Source: GCA-2689995 sp964529325 (GTDB taxonomy: Bacteria > Fidelibacterota > Marinisomatia > SCGC-AAA003-L08 > GCA-2689995). From it: a DNA stretch of 17,423 nt. Made by a program: the position numbers and the translations under genes. Below, one piece after another: positions 7,506-16,008 of the stretch. Position 1 is the stretch's first letter. The number at the start of each line of letters is the position of its first letter. The notes below the pieces were generated by a model, which did no database searches, was not told where the DNA came from, and saw only the letters and a list, made by a program, of their open reading frames with translations. The stretch spans positions 1-17,423 of the forward strand of contig CAZGWH010000049.1 in the NCBI GenBank assembly GCA_964529325.1, read 5' to 3'.

Positions 7506-9061
7506 TATTTTCCAACCAATGTTGTAACCGGTACAATTAATTCTTCCATTGAAATTCCACCATGTTGAAAACTATTTTTTAATCGTTTTACAAATTTATT
7601 ATAATTATTTGGGTAAACAAAAAAGTGTTTATTTTTAGCAATGATATAATTATTAAATTGACTTTCTTGAGGTAATCCGTATTTAAATGGAGCATCCATT
7701 GTTAAACCACCTTTTTCTGGAGAATGGATATTTCGACCATGTTTATATCTTATTCCCGCAGAAGTTTCTTTATCGCCTTTTATCATCGTTGGTTTTTCAA
7801 CTCTAACACTACCATGGTCACTTGTAATAATAATTTTATGGTCCCAACTTGCTAATTCTTTTAAAATAGAAATTAACCACGAATTTTCAAACCACGAATG
7901 TACTGCATCTCGATAAGCAGATTCATCATGTAATAATTCACCAATTACTTTTGACTCTGATTTTGCATGCCCTAAAATATCAATATAATTTACAACTAAA
8001 CCGATTACATCTATATTCCTATATTCAGCAAAATGACTTTCAAGATTCTTCCCATCATTTATTGTTACGGTTTTATAGTATTTCATAGATTTATTTTGGA
8101 ATCCATTACGGTTCAATAATTCTCGCAAAAAATAACTTTCAAATTGATTATGACTATTCTCATTTGACATCATTTCATCCCATTTTTCAGGAAATTGAGA
8201 TTGAATTTCAATTGGTAACATTCCGCTAAAAATTCCATTCCTTGCATAGGGTGTTGCACTAGGCAGTAGCGAAATTGCATAATCATGTTGAATATTAAAA
8301 TGTTCAGATAAAAGCGGAAGCATTACTTTAAGATGATCCATTCGCATACAATCAATTACAATTAAACAAATTTTTTCATTTTTAGTTAATGCTGGTTTTA
8401 AATGATTTTTAAATATATTTGTAACTAGTTTTTCAGTTTTTCCCTCTTTAATCCAATTACTATAATTTTTAATTATATACTGATTAAATGCTTCATTTAT
8501 GTCCGAAAATTGATCGTCAAAAATTTGTTTTAACCCACTTTGATCATGCCTATCAAACCTCAATGACCATGTAACTAATTTATCATAAACTTCATACCAT
8601 TGATCTAAAGTAGTAATATCTTGAATTGACTCATTAATTTTTTGAAACTCAACTATATACTCTCTTGAAGTATAATCACTTTGAATTTGTCTAAATTGAA
8701 GAACACTTTTACACGCACTTAATATTTGGCTGGGATTTACTGGTTTTGTTAAAAAATTATCAATATTTCCTGCAATTGCCTCTTCCATTAACCATTCTTC
8801 TTCATTTTTAGTAATCATGATTATTGGAAGATCGAAGTTCATTTCTCTTAATTTTTTAATTGTTGTTAAACCATCAATTCCAGTCATCATCTCATCAATT
8901 AATAGTAGATCAAAATTACTATTTTTTATTGATTCTATTGCATCTTCACCCGAATTAACAGTTATAACTTCAAAACCTCTTTTTTCTAGAAACATTTTAT
9001 GAGGTTGTAGAAATTCAAGCTCGTCATCAGCCCAAATTATTCGCTTTTGATTTATAGACAT
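7505..9061 (-). CDS. porX: PorX-like response regulator with PglZ phosphatase domain
   Basis: Two-component response regulator of 518 residues. The N-terminal receiver domain (about 6-122) has acidic residues Asp12 and Asp13, phospho-acceptor Asp56 (LLLIDEMM), Thr84 and Lys106 followed by Pro. After a helical linker comes a PglZ domain of the alkaline-phosphatase superfamily: ICLIVIDCMRMDH (metal ligand Asp237), SLLPSATPYARNG (nucleophile Thr270), NYIDILGHAKSES, and IITSDHGS. This architecture and length match PorX of Porphyromonas gingivalis, which with kinase PorY controls the type IX secretion system and has a zinc-dependent phosphodiesterase activity on oligonucleotides. The cognate kinase is not visible here. 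Placement next to tsaE is, as I recall, common in Bacteroidota. AGGAA precedes the ATG. It lies 64 bases after the adenylate cyclase gene, with a small hairpin between them. All catalytic residues appear present. Confidence 0.93.
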   Translation of the reverse strand: MSINQKRIIWADDELEFLQPHKMFLEKRGFEVITVNSGEDAIESIKNSNFDLLLIDEMMTGIDGLTTIKKLREMNFDLPIIMITKNEEEWLMEEAIAGNIDNFLTKPVNPSQILSACKSVLQFRQIQSDYTSREYIVEFQKINESIQDITTLDQWYEVYDKLVTWSLRFDRHDQSGLKQIFDDQFSDINEAFNQYIIKNYSNWIKEGKTEKLVTNIFKNHLKPALTKNEKICLIVIDCMRMDHLKVMLPLLSEHFNIQHDYAISLLPSATPYARNGIFSGMLPIEIQSQFPEKWDEMMSNENSHNQFESYFLRELLNRNGFQNKSMKYYKTVTINDGKNLESHFAEYRNIDVIGLVVNYIDILGHAKSESKVIGELLHDESAYRDAVHSWFENSWLISILKELASWDHKIIITSDHGSVRVEKPTMIKGDKETSAGIRYKHGRNIHSPEKGGLTMDAPFKYGLPQESQFNNYIIAKNKHFFVYPNNYNKFVKRLKNSFQHGGISMEELIVPVTTLVGK

Positions 9062-9080
9062 TATATCGATTTCCTATTAA

Positions 9081-9100
9081 ATTGGTTTTGTATAACCAAT
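9081..9100 (-). other. Small hairpin in the porX leader
   Basis: ATTGGTT and AACCAAT form a perfect 7-base-pair stem with a 6-base loop in the 64-base gap between the cyclase stop and the porX start. On the minus strand only TTAATAGG follows, so it is a poor terminator and runs directly into the ribosome binding site. It might be a partial terminator, an mRNA processing site or a translation control hairpin. Confidence 0.3.
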
Positions 9101-9125
9101 AAAAATAATTTTTGTTCCGAGGGGA

Positions 9126-12100
9126 CTATTTCTTCGTCATTGTATAAACGCCATCCCACTCTTCACCTTCAATAACAGGAGGGTTTTCTTTATATTCTTC
9201 ACACCGACTTATTAATTTTTTACTTGGGTTTGTAGGGCGACCAGGATAATTATCTTCATGCTTTTCTGACTCTCTTAATATTTCAATCGCTTCATCCCAT
9301 TTCATTTTTTGATATAATTCAAATCCTTTATTAAAAGTTTCAATCATTTGAATTGATTCTGAAGATAAATTACCTTTAAAATCTAAAATTTCAACTGTAG
9401 TTGTTGCCATACTTTTACCCATATATCTTGTCTTATCGACAATTCTCCACTCAAAGTTCTCTTTACCTGCTACTTCTAAAGTTTCAATAGTCGTTGCTGT
9501 ATAAATACCATATTGTTTTGCCCCCTCTTCTAAGCGAGCCGCGGTGTTTACAGTATCACCCATCATTGTATAGTTCATTCGATTTTCAGCTCCCATATTA
9601 CCACATACAAGGTCACCATGATTTATACCAATACGGGTACGCATTTGCTTTACAACTTCTGGCCACTTATCACCTTCAGATTGCCATTTTTTACGCAACA
9701 TCTCACATCCATTTTGCATTTCTACAGCTACTTTTAACCCTCTATGAGCATTATCAGGTTGTTCCATTGGAGCACCAAAAAATGCAATGATTGCATCACC
9801 TTCATATTTATCTAAAGTTCCACCACCATTTAATAAAATATCAGTCATTACAGTTAAATATTCATTTAGTAACATAACCAATTCAGAAGCAGTTAATTTT
9901 TCAGAAAAAGTTGAAAAAGACGCGATATCTGTAAAATAAGCAGTTCGCATACCATTATCTCCACCTAATGCAGGTGCTTGCTTATTATCAAACATATCAT
10001 CAATAAGCTCAGGAGAAATATAGTTTCCAAAAGCAGATTTCAAGAATGCTTTATCTTTACCTTCTGAAATTAATTTAAATGCAACATTAATTGCATAGGT
10101 TAAAAAGATTGTTGCCATTGGAAAGACAACTGGGATTAATGCAGGATTAGTAATCGGGATTTGAGAATTACTTAATCCTGGAATTGAACGAAATAACCAA
10201 AAATAATCACCTGAAAACCCACCCATTGAATAACTTAACCATGCAACAATTTCAAATAAAATCATTAATGCACCATATTTGGGGTCTAATTTAAAAATAA
10301 CAAAAAAGGTGAAAAAGCTAATTCCAAGTATAATTAAAATATGATTCCATCGAGATTGGTCGTTAAATTGTAATGACCCTGTAATAACTTTTATATAGGA
10401 ACCGTCTAAAATTTGTTGAATTGCATTTGAGTGCATTTCCATTCCAGGTGTTCTCGATTGATGTCCTTTATAACTAAAGTATGGTGTTTCTTTCGTATCA
10501 TGAAATACCTCTGTAGATGCACCAATCATTACAATTTTATCTTTAAAAGGGCTTTCCATAATTTCATAGTCAGGGTCCATTTCTACCATCATTTGATTAA
10601 ATGAACTCGTTGGATCAAAATTGGACATCCAATCGGCATCATCCTCTCCAATATCATAATCTTCATCATCCATTACATTTGCTAAGGGATATCTATTAAA
10701 TGTATTATATGGCTTCCCAAATGGGTTTGCTGACGAGGTTGGTCCATAATAATTTATAAAAAATAATGGAGTTTTACCCAATGTTTTTATACTTAATGGT
10801 CCATAATTATAAGTTCCTGTAGTTAAATCAAAAAAAGGTAAAGTCTCTTCCGGTATTTCTAAATATGCAGAAACAGCATTTACGGCAAGTGTATGATAAA
10901 ATGTTGAATCATTTTCCATATTATTAAGAACTAAAAATACAGGATATTCTCTAGATACACCATCAATATCTGAGTCAATCGAATTTACAAGCCCTTCATA
11001 AGGGTCTGAATTCATAATTCGGGAAGATGGATGACTAATATATTGTGGTGGTACTCGAGTTGGTTCATTTACTAACTTCGATCCAAATACAACCTTTGTT
11101 CCTTTAGATTTTGCATACAACACTGCTTCGGCTAATTGGTCATCACCATGTTCAAGGTTTTTAGCTGTACCATCGATTAATGCTTGATCTACATCAAACC
11201 CTGTTACATTTTTATATTGCCTTAACACACCTAAAGCAGATTCTGATTGAGAATCAGGTGCGTCAAATTCAAAGTCAAATACAATTACTCTTGCACCTGT
11301 ATTTGTTAAATTTCTTATTATTTTACCCCAAACACGACCTCTATGATATGGCCATGGTTCATTTGAAGATAAGATTCGATAGGATTCATCATCTAAATCC
11401 AGCAGAACAACTTTAATTCCTATATCATAAACACCATTTCCTCTGTCAGTTAATTCTTCGCCTACATCCCATTTACCATTTTTTAAATCTGTAAATTCTT
11501 CACCATAATCATATTGACCATTTTTGACATCTTCAAATGACTCTTCTGTTGTGTATAAAGCATCACCATTAAAGTCCCAAAAATATGGAAAAGAAGTATA
11601 TTTACCATCACCATCCTGATCTTCATAAGGTTCACCTTCTGTCCAAAAATTATCTGCATTCAAATCTTCAAATGGATCTTGGTGTTTATGTTCTTGAATT
11701 GGTGTTAACCCACCTAAACTATTTTGAAGTAGTGATTGATTTTCTGGCTCATAATAAAACCCTATAATTTCATCCATGACTCCATTTTCATTTGTATCAA
11801 TAAATAAAGGTTCGCCTCTATCCCAAGTTTTATTGCCATTTAAATCAGTAAATTCTTCACCTTCATCCCATATTCCATTTGGAATATCCTCAAATTTTTC
11901 ACCATCATCCCACACACCATTCGGAATATCTACAAAATCTTCACCTTCATCCCATGTCCCATTACCAACATCATTAAAAGGCTCACCAATATCATAAATA
12001 CCATTATTATCTAAATCTGTAAATAGTTCTGGTTCTTTGGGGATTGGTGCAACAGACATTTCCCCCGATTTTGGTCCACGCATTTTCATTCGCAGGTCAT

Positions 12101-12224
12101 AAGCCGAGAACTCAAAACTATCAAATAAACCTGAAAAGTGCAGGATTAATGTGAAGAACGAAGAAGCAAGAGTAAGCCCAATTCCAATAATGAGAGATTC
12201 GTGTTTTGTAAAAAATTCTTTAAT
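9126..12224 (-). CDS. CHASE2 adenylate cyclase with EF-hand-like repeat insert
   Basis: Inner-membrane class III cyclase making cAMP. Read from an ATT at 12224 it has 1032 residues: cytosolic start and one membrane helix (about 11-30), AYDLRMKMRGP, a repeat insert (67-270) of EF-hand-like loops, a periplasmic CHASE2 domain beginning KVVLLDLDDESYRI (about 271-605), three helices (about 627-645, 651-670, 696-717), and a cytosolic cyclase domain. Catalytic residues appear complete: metal ligands Asp766 (FTDIASFS) and Asp810 (KYEGDAIIAFFG), adenine-selecting Lys806, and Asn893/Arg897 (VNTAARLE). A short TPR-like tail ends WDGVYTMTKK. The first canonical start, ATG at 12089, would remove the N-terminal helix that CHASE2 proteins normally have. 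No ATG, GTG or TTG lies between 12089 and the in-frame stop at 12243-12245; the ATT overlaps the previous gene's TAA by one base (TAATT) and AGGA lies upstream. Neighbours encode a FecR protein and envelope proteins, suggesting that an envelope signal controls cAMP output. Confidence 0.94.
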   Translation of the reverse strand: MKEFFTKHESLIIGIGLTLASSFFTLILHFSGLFDSFEFSAYDLRMKMRGPKSGEMSVAPIPKEPELFTDLDNNGIYDIGEPFNDVGNGTWDEGEDFVDIPNGVWDDGEKFEDIPNGIWDEGEEFTDLNGNKTWDRGEPLFIDTNENGVMDEIIGFYYEPENQSLLQNSLGGLTPIQEHKHQDPFEDLNADNFWTEGEPYEDQDGDGKYTSFPYFWDFNGDALYTTEESFEDVKNGQYDYGEEFTDLKNGKWDVGEELTDRGNGVYDIGIKVVLLDLDDESYRILSSNEPWPYHRGRVWGKIIRNLTNTGARVIVFDFEFDAPDSQSESALGVLRQYKNVTGFDVDQALIDGTAKNLEHGDDQLAEAVLYAKSKGTKVVFGSKLVNEPTRVPPQYISHPSSRIMNSDPYEGLVNSIDSDIDGVSREYPVFLVLNNMENDSTFYHTLAVNAVSAYLEIPEETLPFFDLTTGTYNYGPLSIKTLGKTPLFFINYYGPTSSANPFGKPYNTFNRYPLANVMDDEDYDIGEDDADWMSNFDPTSSFNQMMVEMDPDYEIMESPFKDKIVMIGASTEVFHDTKETPYFSYKGHQSRTPGMEMHSNAIQQILDGSYIKVITGSLQFNDQSRWNHILIILGISFFTFFVIFKLDPKYGALMILFEIVAWLSYSMGGFSGDYFWLFRSIPGLSNSQIPITNPALIPVVFPMATIFLTYAINVAFKLISEGKDKAFLKSAFGNYISPELIDDMFDNKQAPALGGDNGMRTAYFTDIASFSTFSEKLTASELVMLLNEYLTVMTDILLNGGGTLDKYEGDAIIAFFGAPMEQPDNAHRGLKVAVEMQNGCEMLRKKWQSEGDKWPEVVKQMRTRIGINHGDLVCGNMGAENRMNYTMMGDTVNTAARLEEGAKQYGIYTATTIETLEVAGKENFEWRIVDKTRYMGKSMATTTVEILDFKGNLSSESIQMIETFNKGFELYQKMKWDEAIEILRESEKHEDNYPGRPTNPSKKLISRCEEYKENPPVIEGEEWDGVYTMTKK
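11415..12026 (-). repeat. Array of about 12 EF-hand-like protein repeats inside the cyclase
   Basis: This segment of the cyclase gene encodes about a dozen 12-16-residue units of the form F-x-D-x-N-x-N-G-x-W/Y-D-x-G-E. Several match the 12-position EF-hand or dockerin calcium loop exactly: DLDNNGIYDIGE has D1, D3, N5, G6, D9 and E12, and DLNGNKTWDRGE is similar. Four or five units are one residue shorter (DVGNGTWDEGE, DIPNGVWDDGE). The array is interrupted by a non-repeat spacer (about residues 155-180 in ATT numbering). DNA-level similarity between units is visible, such as recurring TCTTCACC and TCATCCCA on the plus strand, consistent with local duplication. Confidence 0.85.
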
Positions 12225-15200
12225 TAGAAACGGTATCCTAAGTTAAATATTATCATTGAATTGTTTGAAGAATTTCCACCTACATTTTTAAATCTTAATT
12301 CATAATTCGTTCTTAAAACTAATTGATCAATAATTTCATATTCAAAAGCTAATTTATAACTAAATTGGGTAAATGAGCTTGAACCCGAACCTTTTGTATA
12401 ATTAAACCCATTTTTTATGTATTTAATATCTCGGTTATGTTTATAAATAGCAGAAAAATCTAATAATAATACTTTTTGTTCTTGAAATGATTCACCTTCA
12501 CCCAAAGTATAATGGTTAGAATTTAAAAAGGTTGTTGTTTCCCACTTAGGTAATATTTTGGATTTAATATTTAAACTATATGTTTTATTTTGAGATGATT
12601 GAGAAACATAATCAGGGTTTAGCTTTAAATGAGTCGAAGCTAAATAATCGGTTTTATTTGATTCATAAATATTAAAAGTTAAGTTATGGGACCCGAAAAT
12701 TTTCAATTGACTCGTAACTAAAACATTTAATTTTCTATTTTCTGTATGTTCACCATCCCAATTAACCACTGTATCAGGAGCTTCAGCAACTAGTAATAAA
12801 ATTTCGGTGTCAACCTCTGTAATTCCATTTGATCTTTTTTGCATACCAACACCAAAGCTAAATGTAGGCAAGCCAATTCCAGGATATAAATTAATATTAA
12901 TATCGTGTTTATTGGATTCCATTAAGTTTTCAATTGTTGGATCAATTCCATCAATTGAGTTTTTCCATTTATAATTTAAATAAAGTCTATTTTGAAATAA
13001 TCCAATTCGATCTGAAATTTGAGTTTCACGAATATTTTTTTGAATAAATGGATTCACCAAAGACATAAACTGAGGTCCAACCTGACGAAAAGCATAATTA
13101 ATTGAATGCCCTGCATAAAATAATCTCAAATTTAAATGGTATAATAAAGATGGCATTGTCATTATTTCATTTAATCCAATTTCCCCTCTAGAAACATCAA
13201 TTGGAATAATAGGAATTTGGTTAAAATTCATGTGGAAATATTTAGAAAAGCGTTCAGGGTCAAAATCAATATTATTTAAATCCATACCTGCTGAAATAAT
13301 ATTATTATTATCATAAATTCGACCAATATAGCCATCAACGGTATCATCAAAAAGTGTATCTAAATCATTTTTCGTAATTACAGGATCCCAAATATTTTGA
13401 TTATACATGCTAAATGCAAATCCTGTGTTTACATTTATTTTTTGCCGATCAAGTGAAAACTTAAGGTTACTTCCTAAAACTAAATTATCTTGAGGCGTTA
13501 CGCCACCCCAGTCTTTATCAAGCAATTCATAAGTAAATGCTAAATCATCTCTAAATATTTGATTATCATTTAGAAAGAAATCAGAGAATGTAAATTCATA
13601 AAATTGAAGTGTATCATATTGGCTTAATGTATATGATAACCCATCAAGTGAATCAATACCAGAAATTGATTCATACAATATTTCTTGAGAAACATTATAA
13701 TTAAAACTAGAATCTGGGTTAAAAAACTGCTCCATAAAATCATATGAATATTCTTCGGAAATTGTTAATGTATCTCCATTAAAGTAAAAATCATCTTCAA
13801 CTAAATTTGATTGCCATGATTTATTTAACCAAATATTTGCATCACCCACATAATTATTAATAGATGATTCATTATCTTTTACTTTTATAAAATTAACATT
13901 CCATTCAAACTTATTTTCATTACCAAATTTTAAATTTAATGCTTGAACATCTTGTTGGAATTCATAATTACTTCTATTAAATACAAAATGAATTGAGTCT
14001 GTTAAATGAAAGTTATTATTATCTGGGTTAAATTGAACTTCACTTATATAATCTGTAACTGAGTACAATGTCGTATCTGCAGGATTAAACAAAGTATCAT
14101 TAATTTGTTCTTCACCTCGAATAGTACGGAGTAATGATTTATCTAAATCGATATACATTGCATCATATTGAGGGTCACCTTGAAGAGATCTTAAAACTTT
14201 CCCTTTTGCAAAACTTAAATCAAAAAATTTAGTATTTAATACAAGATCTAATCCTCTTATCCTATATCCATTAAATACATATTCATTAATATTTGGATTT
14301 ACATCACCTAATTTTATATTTAAATATGGAGAACTAAAATGAGCTGTATATCTATTTCGGGATTGTTCCAAGGGATCTTCTAAAGAAGTCATTTTTGATT
14401 TTATTTTTAAATTTGCATAATCCCAAACGCCTTTCCATTCAAAATTATAATTATTGATATCAAAGCTTTGTTGATCAATATCTGCTTGAGTTCTATCGGC
14501 AGAAAATCGTCCAGATTGTTTAAAGTCACCTTTAACAATAGGTATTTCACCTAGTACAACTATAAATTTCCATGAAACAGGTTCGTATGAAATACCAGTC
14601 TTATTATTTAAAAATATCTTAACTAAATAAGTCCCTGCATTTAATTTTCCAGGTATAATTGATACAACATCACCTTGAACTGTTAATAAATTTGAAACAT
14701 CTCTACCATTTATTTCTGCACGAATAGATTGAGAATCAACATCCTCAACTCCCATTAAAGAAATAGCTATCATCACATCATCTACTTGAATATAATCATT
14801 TGGTTCAGGAAATAAAATTAATGCTCCTGAATCATCACCTGTAATAACATTACTATTCTGATTACTTGATTTAGTGAAATTATTTTGACTATTTGAAGAT
14901 TTTTTTGAAATATAATTGTAATCTAATCGTGTTCTCATTGGATTATCATCAGGAGAATATAAAGGATAACTGATAATACCACCTTGATTTAATTCCGCGA
15001 CGATATAATACTCAATTAGATTACCACCCAAAAAATTAGATGGGATTGTACCTGTCCATAGTTCACCATATAGATGAATCATTTCTATATGAATAAAATC
15101 AAATTGATTAAATGTTCTGAAAAATATATATGCTTGATCAACCCCCAAACCACCTTCATCAATAATTGCTTCAATTGAAAGGTCATTTCCTGCTCGTGCT

Positions 15201-15277
15201 GTGTGCACAGGTTGATGATAAATTATTTGTCCGAAATTAACGGATAAAAGGAAAGTTAAAAATACCCAGATTCTCAT
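12224..15277 (-). CDS. Large outer-membrane beta-barrel protein with Ig-like N-terminal domains
   Basis: Exported protein of 1017 residues. A signal peptide (about 1-17) is followed by an Ig-like beta domain (about 18-115), a Ser/Asn-rich linker (about 123-145), a second Ig-like domain (about 150-242) and a long region dominated by alternating aromatic and polar residues that looks like a large outer-membrane barrel. The C-terminus NLGYRF ends in Phe as in barrel proteins. A segment around 313-345 with KLGDVNPNINEYVFNGYRIRG resembles a pattern I have seen in uncharacterised barrels of the FCB group. No enzyme motif is seen and the ligand is unknown. It has no clear ribosome binding site and starts 35 bases after the fecR-like gene. 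Its stop overlaps the ATT start of the cyclase by one base, so the two are probably translated together. Confidence 0.8.
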   Translation of the reverse strand: MRIWVFLTFLLSVNFGQIIYHQPVHTARAGNDLSIEAIIDEGGLGVDQAYIFFRTFNQFDFIHIEMIHLYGELWTGTIPSNFLGGNLIEYYIVAELNQGGIISYPLYSPDDNPMRTRLDYNYISKKSSNSQNNFTKSSNQNSNVITGDDSGALILFPEPNDYIQVDDVMIAISLMGVEDVDSQSIRAEINGRDVSNLLTVQGDVVSIIPGKLNAGTYLVKIFLNNKTGISYEPVSWKFIVVLGEIPIVKGDFKQSGRFSADRTQADIDQQSFDINNYNFEWKGVWDYANLKIKSKMTSLEDPLEQSRNRYTAHFSSPYLNIKLGDVNPNINEYVFNGYRIRGLDLVLNTKFFDLSFAKGKVLRSLQGDPQYDAMYIDLDKSLLRTIRGEEQINDTLFNPADTTLYSVTDYISEVQFNPDNNNFHLTDSIHFVFNRSNYEFQQDVQALNLKFGNENKFEWNVNFIKVKDNESSINNYVGDANIWLNKSWQSNLVEDDFYFNGDTLTISEEYSYDFMEQFFNPDSSFNYNVSQEILYESISGIDSLDGLSYTLSQYDTLQFYEFTFSDFFLNDNQIFRDDLAFTYELLDKDWGGVTPQDNLVLGSNLKFSLDRQKINVNTGFAFSMYNQNIWDPVITKNDLDTLFDDTVDGYIGRIYDNNNIISAGMDLNNIDFDPERFSKYFHMNFNQIPIIPIDVSRGEIGLNEIMTMPSLLYHLNLRLFYAGHSINYAFRQVGPQFMSLVNPFIQKNIRETQISDRIGLFQNRLYLNYKWKNSIDGIDPTIENLMESNKHDININLYPGIGLPTFSFGVGMQKRSNGITEVDTEILLLVAEAPDTVVNWDGEHTENRKLNVLVTSQLKIFGSHNLTFNIYESNKTDYLASTHLKLNPDYVSQSSQNKTYSLNIKSKILPKWETTTFLNSNHYTLGEGESFQEQKVLLLDFSAIYKHNRDIKYIKNGFNYTKGSGSSSFTQFSYKLAFEYEIIDQLVLRTNYELRFKNVGGNSSNNSMIIFNLGYRF

Positions 15278-15312
15278 AGGGGCAAATTTAGGAATATTTT
15301 ATTATTCGATTA

Positions 15313-16008
15313 CTATTCTACTGTTTTAATTATTAAATCTTTTTGATTACCTGAACTATCTTCAAATTTTATACGAATTTCTTTAGAACCACTAGATCCT
15401 GAACCTGCTCCACCACCTTCGCTTTGCTCGTCAGTAGGAAGCTCACCTGTTCTAGTTGTTCTCAACTCTAATGAACCATCAGGACGAGAAATAGCTGTTT
15501 TACTTTTTGTTACTCTGGTGATTCTATTTGATTTTTTATTTCGAACTTCAACTAAACCGCTTAAACCGAAAAATTGGTCACCACCCTCTTCACCTTTAGA
15601 AACTACCCAAAATTCGGTTCCTTTTACAGAAGCAACAGAAGTAGGAGTTACAATTGTAAATACACCGCTTTTTTGTGAATTAATACTTGCTTTAAATAGC
15701 CCATTATTCATCGAAATTTCTTTTTGTATTTGCCCTTTATCGATATTTCCTCTAACATACATTTCAGAGTTTTTTTGGACTTTAATTTGACTTTTATCAT
15801 CTAAAAATACAAAAATAGCTAAACCATCTGGACCTGTTTTGATTAAATCATTTGCATATAGTTTAGTACCCATTTTAAGTTTTTTATCACTATCAACAGA
15901 TTTATTTTTTTTATATATCGTATTTCCTTTAGATTTAGTAACCAAAGCAATACTCTTATTTTCAATCGCAAAACTAAATGTAAATAATAAAATTAATAAT
16001 TTATACAT
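15313..16008 (-). CDS. FecR-domain periplasmic protein
   Basis: Exported protein of 231 residues with a signal peptide (about 1-15) and a FecR beta domain (about 52-157), recognisable by LIKTGPDGLAIFVFLDDKS, NNGLFKASI, FTIVTPTSVASVKGTEFWV and GLSGLVEVRN. FecR domains sense or transmit envelope states; in iron-uptake systems they control an ECF sigma factor, but here no sigma factor is present and there is no N-terminal anti-sigma segment, so this is the stand-alone exported type. A Gly/Ser-rich stretch (about 197-208) separates a short C-terminal segment. The ATG directly abuts the TAA of the upstream gene. Stand-alone FecR proteins next to CHASE2 cyclases are, as I recall, a repeated association in bacteria; the functional link here is inferred. 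Confidence 0.85.
   Translation of the reverse strand: MYKLLILLFTFSFAIENKSIALVTKSKGNTIYKKNKSVDSDKKLKMGTKLYANDLIKTGPDGLAIFVFLDDKSQIKVQKNSEMYVRGNIDKGQIQKEISMNNGLFKASINSQKSGVFTIVTPTSVASVKGTEFWVVSKGEEGGDQFFGLSGLVEVRNKKSNRITRVTKSKTAISRPDGSLELRTTRTGELPTDEQSEGGGAGSGSSGSKEIRIKFEDSSGNQKDLIIKTVE

Noticed and set aside
7505..9061. PglZ domain as part of a BREX or Pgl phage-defence system
   Set aside because: The domain is fused to a receiver domain, has the PorX length and motifs, and has no brxA, brxB, brxC or pglX neighbours.
11776..11997. Plus-strand frame with a repetitive Ser/Pro translation
   Set aside because: It is the antisense reading of the EF-hand-like repeats; its periodicity is inherited from the cyclase gene.
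11415..12026. CRISPR array or DNA satellite
   Set aside because: The periodicity follows the protein code, units vary in length by whole codons, and there are no identical repeats separated by unique spacers.
15518..15790. Plus-strand frame of 90 codons
   Set aside because: Antisense to the FecR-domain gene with no recognisable feature.
15313..16008. FecR protein as anti-sigma factor of an iron-uptake system
   Set aside because: No ECF sigma factor or TonB receptor adjoins it, and it has a signal peptide directly followed by the FecR region, without a cytoplasmic anti-sigma segment.
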